In this document: piece after piece, positions 5,811 to 6,658 of the stretch
Position numbering within the stretch: position 1 is the stretch's first letter
Layout of the letters: each line of letters begins with the position of its first letter
Source: an uncultured Rhodospirillales bacterium
GTDB lineage: Bacteria > Pseudomonadota > Alphaproteobacteria > Rhodospirillales > Defluviicoccaceae
Reading direction: 5' to 3'
Length of the DNA: 6,658 nt
NCBI GenBank assembly: GCA_937127205.1
Contig: CAKZLS010000176.1
Span: forward strand, 1-6,658
The notes under the pieces: generated by a model
Told to the model about the DNA's origin: nothing
The model's input: only the letters and a program-made list of their open reading frames with translations
Database searches by the model: none
Position numbers and translations under genes: made by a program

Positions 5811-6467
5811 CTACGAGACCGCCGGCAGTGCGTCAAGTGCCGCGCGAATGCGGGCGGCGGCATGACTGGGATCGGCGGCGCTGGGTATGGCGCCGCCGAC
5901 AATGACAAGTTCGACTCGGGGATAGCGACTGAGCTTGACAATGGTTTCCGCATCGATGCCGCCGACCAATCCAAGGCGCGGTCCGATTGTGCTGCCAACG
6001 AAAGCGTCGAGATGAGAGAATGCCGAATGGCCAGCGCGTTGCTGGTCGATGCCGGTATGGATCAAGAGCCAATTCACAGCCAACCCGTCGATCTTGTGCA
6101 ATTGCGTGGCCGTGTCCTCGGCGCCAATACTATCGACAATGACCTGGCGACCATACTCGTGAGCCGCTTCCACTGCTCCGCGGATGGTTTCGCGCGCGGC
6201 GACGCCGAGAACCGTGGTCGCGTCGGCGCCAGCCCGATAGGCCTGTTCGGCTTCCAGCCGGCCGGTATCCATTGTCTTCATGTCAGCGACGACATGCTTG
6301 GAGGGAAAGCGCCGTTTAAGCCTCCTCACCGCGTCCAGTCCGCATGCCTTGATCAGCGGCGTTCCAACCTCAATACAATCCACGTGCGGCGCCGATAGCT
6401 CGGCAACGGACGCCGCCGCATCCAGGCGGACAAAATCCAGGGCCAGCTGCAACTTCGGTCGAGACAT
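5811..6467 (-). CDS. 3-Hexulose-6-phosphate synthase-like aldolase/decarboxylase (OMP decarboxylase superfamily)
   Basis: A 218-residue single-domain beta/alpha-barrel protein of the HPS/KGPDC branch. HPS joins formaldehyde and ribulose 5-phosphate to hexulose 6-phosphate; KGPDC decarboxylates 3-keto-L-gulonate 6-phosphate. The shared catalytic set is complete: Asp11 (LALDF), Glu33 (CIEVGTPLI), and Asp62, Lys64 and Asp67 in VADMKTMDTG. The phosphate-binding end has LVGGID (168-172) and VIVGGAI (188-194). The segment IHTGIDQQRAG (136-146) follows the HPS pattern; as I recall, KGPDC has an arginine where this protein has Ile140, which favours HPS. No 6-phospho-3-hexuloisomerase is adjacent downstream, where it is often found, so formaldehyde fixation by a complete RuMP route is not shown and another ketose phosphate is possible. 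No clear Shine-Dalgarno sequence precedes the ATG at 6467, but the N-terminus begins where the family normally begins. Confidence 0.82.
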   Translation of the reverse strand: MSRPKLQLALDFVRLDAAASVAELSAPHVDCIEVGTPLIKACGLDAVRRLKRRFPSKHVVADMKTMDTGRLEAEQAYRAGADATTVLGVAARETIRGAVEAAHEYGRQVIVDSIGAEDTATQLHKIDGLAVNWLLIHTGIDQQRAGHSAFSHLDAFVGSTIGPRLGLVGGIDAETIVKLSRYPRVELVIVGGAIPSAADPSHAAARIRAALDALPAVS

Positions 6468-6489
6468 GATGGGCGTGATGATTAAACGG

Positions 6490-6505
6490 GAATCGATCGA
6501 GAATC
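6490..6505. promoter_or_regulatory. Two close GANTC (CcrM) sites upstream of the HPS-like gene
   Basis: GAATC occurs at 6490-6494 and 6501-6505, starts 11 bp apart, about one helical turn, and 23-38 bp upstream of the HPS-like start codon. GANTC is the target of the alphaproteobacterial methylase CcrM and is read by GcrA. Whether these sites are functional is unknown; single GANTC sites occur elsewhere in the window by chance. Confidence 0.3.
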
Positions 6506-6536
6506 AAAAGACCCGCACCATCGGACAACAAACAGC

Positions 6537-6558
6537 GCATTTTGGGATGGAAAAATGC
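6537..6558. repeat. Inverted repeat, 7-bp arms with 8-bp loop
   Basis: GCATTTT (6537-6543) and AAAATGC (6552-6558) are perfect inverted copies around gggatgga. The structure lies in the 191-bp non-coding end region between the HPS-like gene and a gene beginning outside the window. Without a GC-rich stem and T tract it does not look like an intrinsic terminator; a regulator-binding operator is possible. Confidence 0.35.
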
Positions 6559-6647
6559 CGCAAGGGATGCCGTCATATTCAATGGAGGATTAATACCAAC
6601 CTGCATTGATACAGACCCATTGTGATCGTGTTTCCCGCATCCTCGGC

Positions 6648-6653
6648 AGGAGG
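6648..6653 (+). promoter_or_regulatory. Strong Shine-Dalgarno sequence of a gene starting beyond the window
   Basis: A perfect AGGAGG stands 5 nt from the end of the window on the + strand, in non-coding sequence. A start codon is expected within the next few bases outside, giving a gene divergent from the HPS-like gene. Bases 6468-6647 would then be the shared divergent promoter region; no convincing -35/-10 pair is seen there. Confidence 0.55.
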
Positions 6654-6658
6654 GGCAA

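Noticed and set aside
5862..6398. A 178-codon + strand open frame inside the HPS-like gene
   Set aside because: It is the antisense shadow of a gene with a complete HPS/KGPDC catalytic set.

Overview
The window reads as a high-GC alphaproteobacterial chromosome segment. The GC-rich coding, the GcrA-type cysteine/histidine module (a family known mainly from Alphaproteobacteria) and a hydroxypyruvate reductase resembling the serine-cycle HprA proteins all point that way. No RNA gene, insertion sequence, CRISPR array or phage gene was found. Genus-level placement is not possible from the sequence alone.

Left block, + strand (1-3477): the last 57 codons of an isoprenylcysteine/phospholipid methyltransferase-like membrane protein, then hprA (hydroxypyruvate reductase), an aminoglycoside-phosphotransferase-fold small-molecule kinase and an enolase paralogue. 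Gaps are 30 bp and 15 bp, followed by an ATGA stop/start overlap, so the last three genes look like one operon. Read in order they match reduction of hydroxypyruvate to D-glycerate, phosphorylation to 2-phosphoglycerate and dehydration to PEP, i.e. the lower arm of the serine cycle. However, the enolase-like protein has lost a conserved active-site histidine and carries Asp for a conserved Glu, and the kinase is not a recognised glycerate kinase family. The real pathway may therefore use a related but different hydroxyacid.

Middle (3504-5341): aceB, malate synthase A, on the - strand, convergent with the enolase-like gene (26 bp between stop codons). It condenses glyoxylate with acetyl-CoA. 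A 200-bp AT-rich divergent spacer follows.

Right block: two small + strand genes, a 74-aa protein that is essentially a free-standing C-terminal (sigma-interacting) module of GcrA and a 56-aa protein of unknown function. After these comes a - strand 3-hexulose-6-phosphate synthase-like gene of the OMP-decarboxylase superfamily, with no isomerase partner beside it. The last 191 bp are non-coding. They hold two closely spaced GANTC sites, a 7-bp-arm stem-loop and, at the very edge, a strong Shine-Dalgarno sequence for a + strand gene beginning just outside the window.

Taken together, most enzymes here handle C1/C2/C3 intermediates (formaldehyde or a sugar phosphate, glyoxylate, hydroxypyruvate, glycerate, PEP). 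The most interesting items are the hprA-kinase-enolase-like operon with its altered enolase active site, and the stand-alone GcrA C-terminal module.
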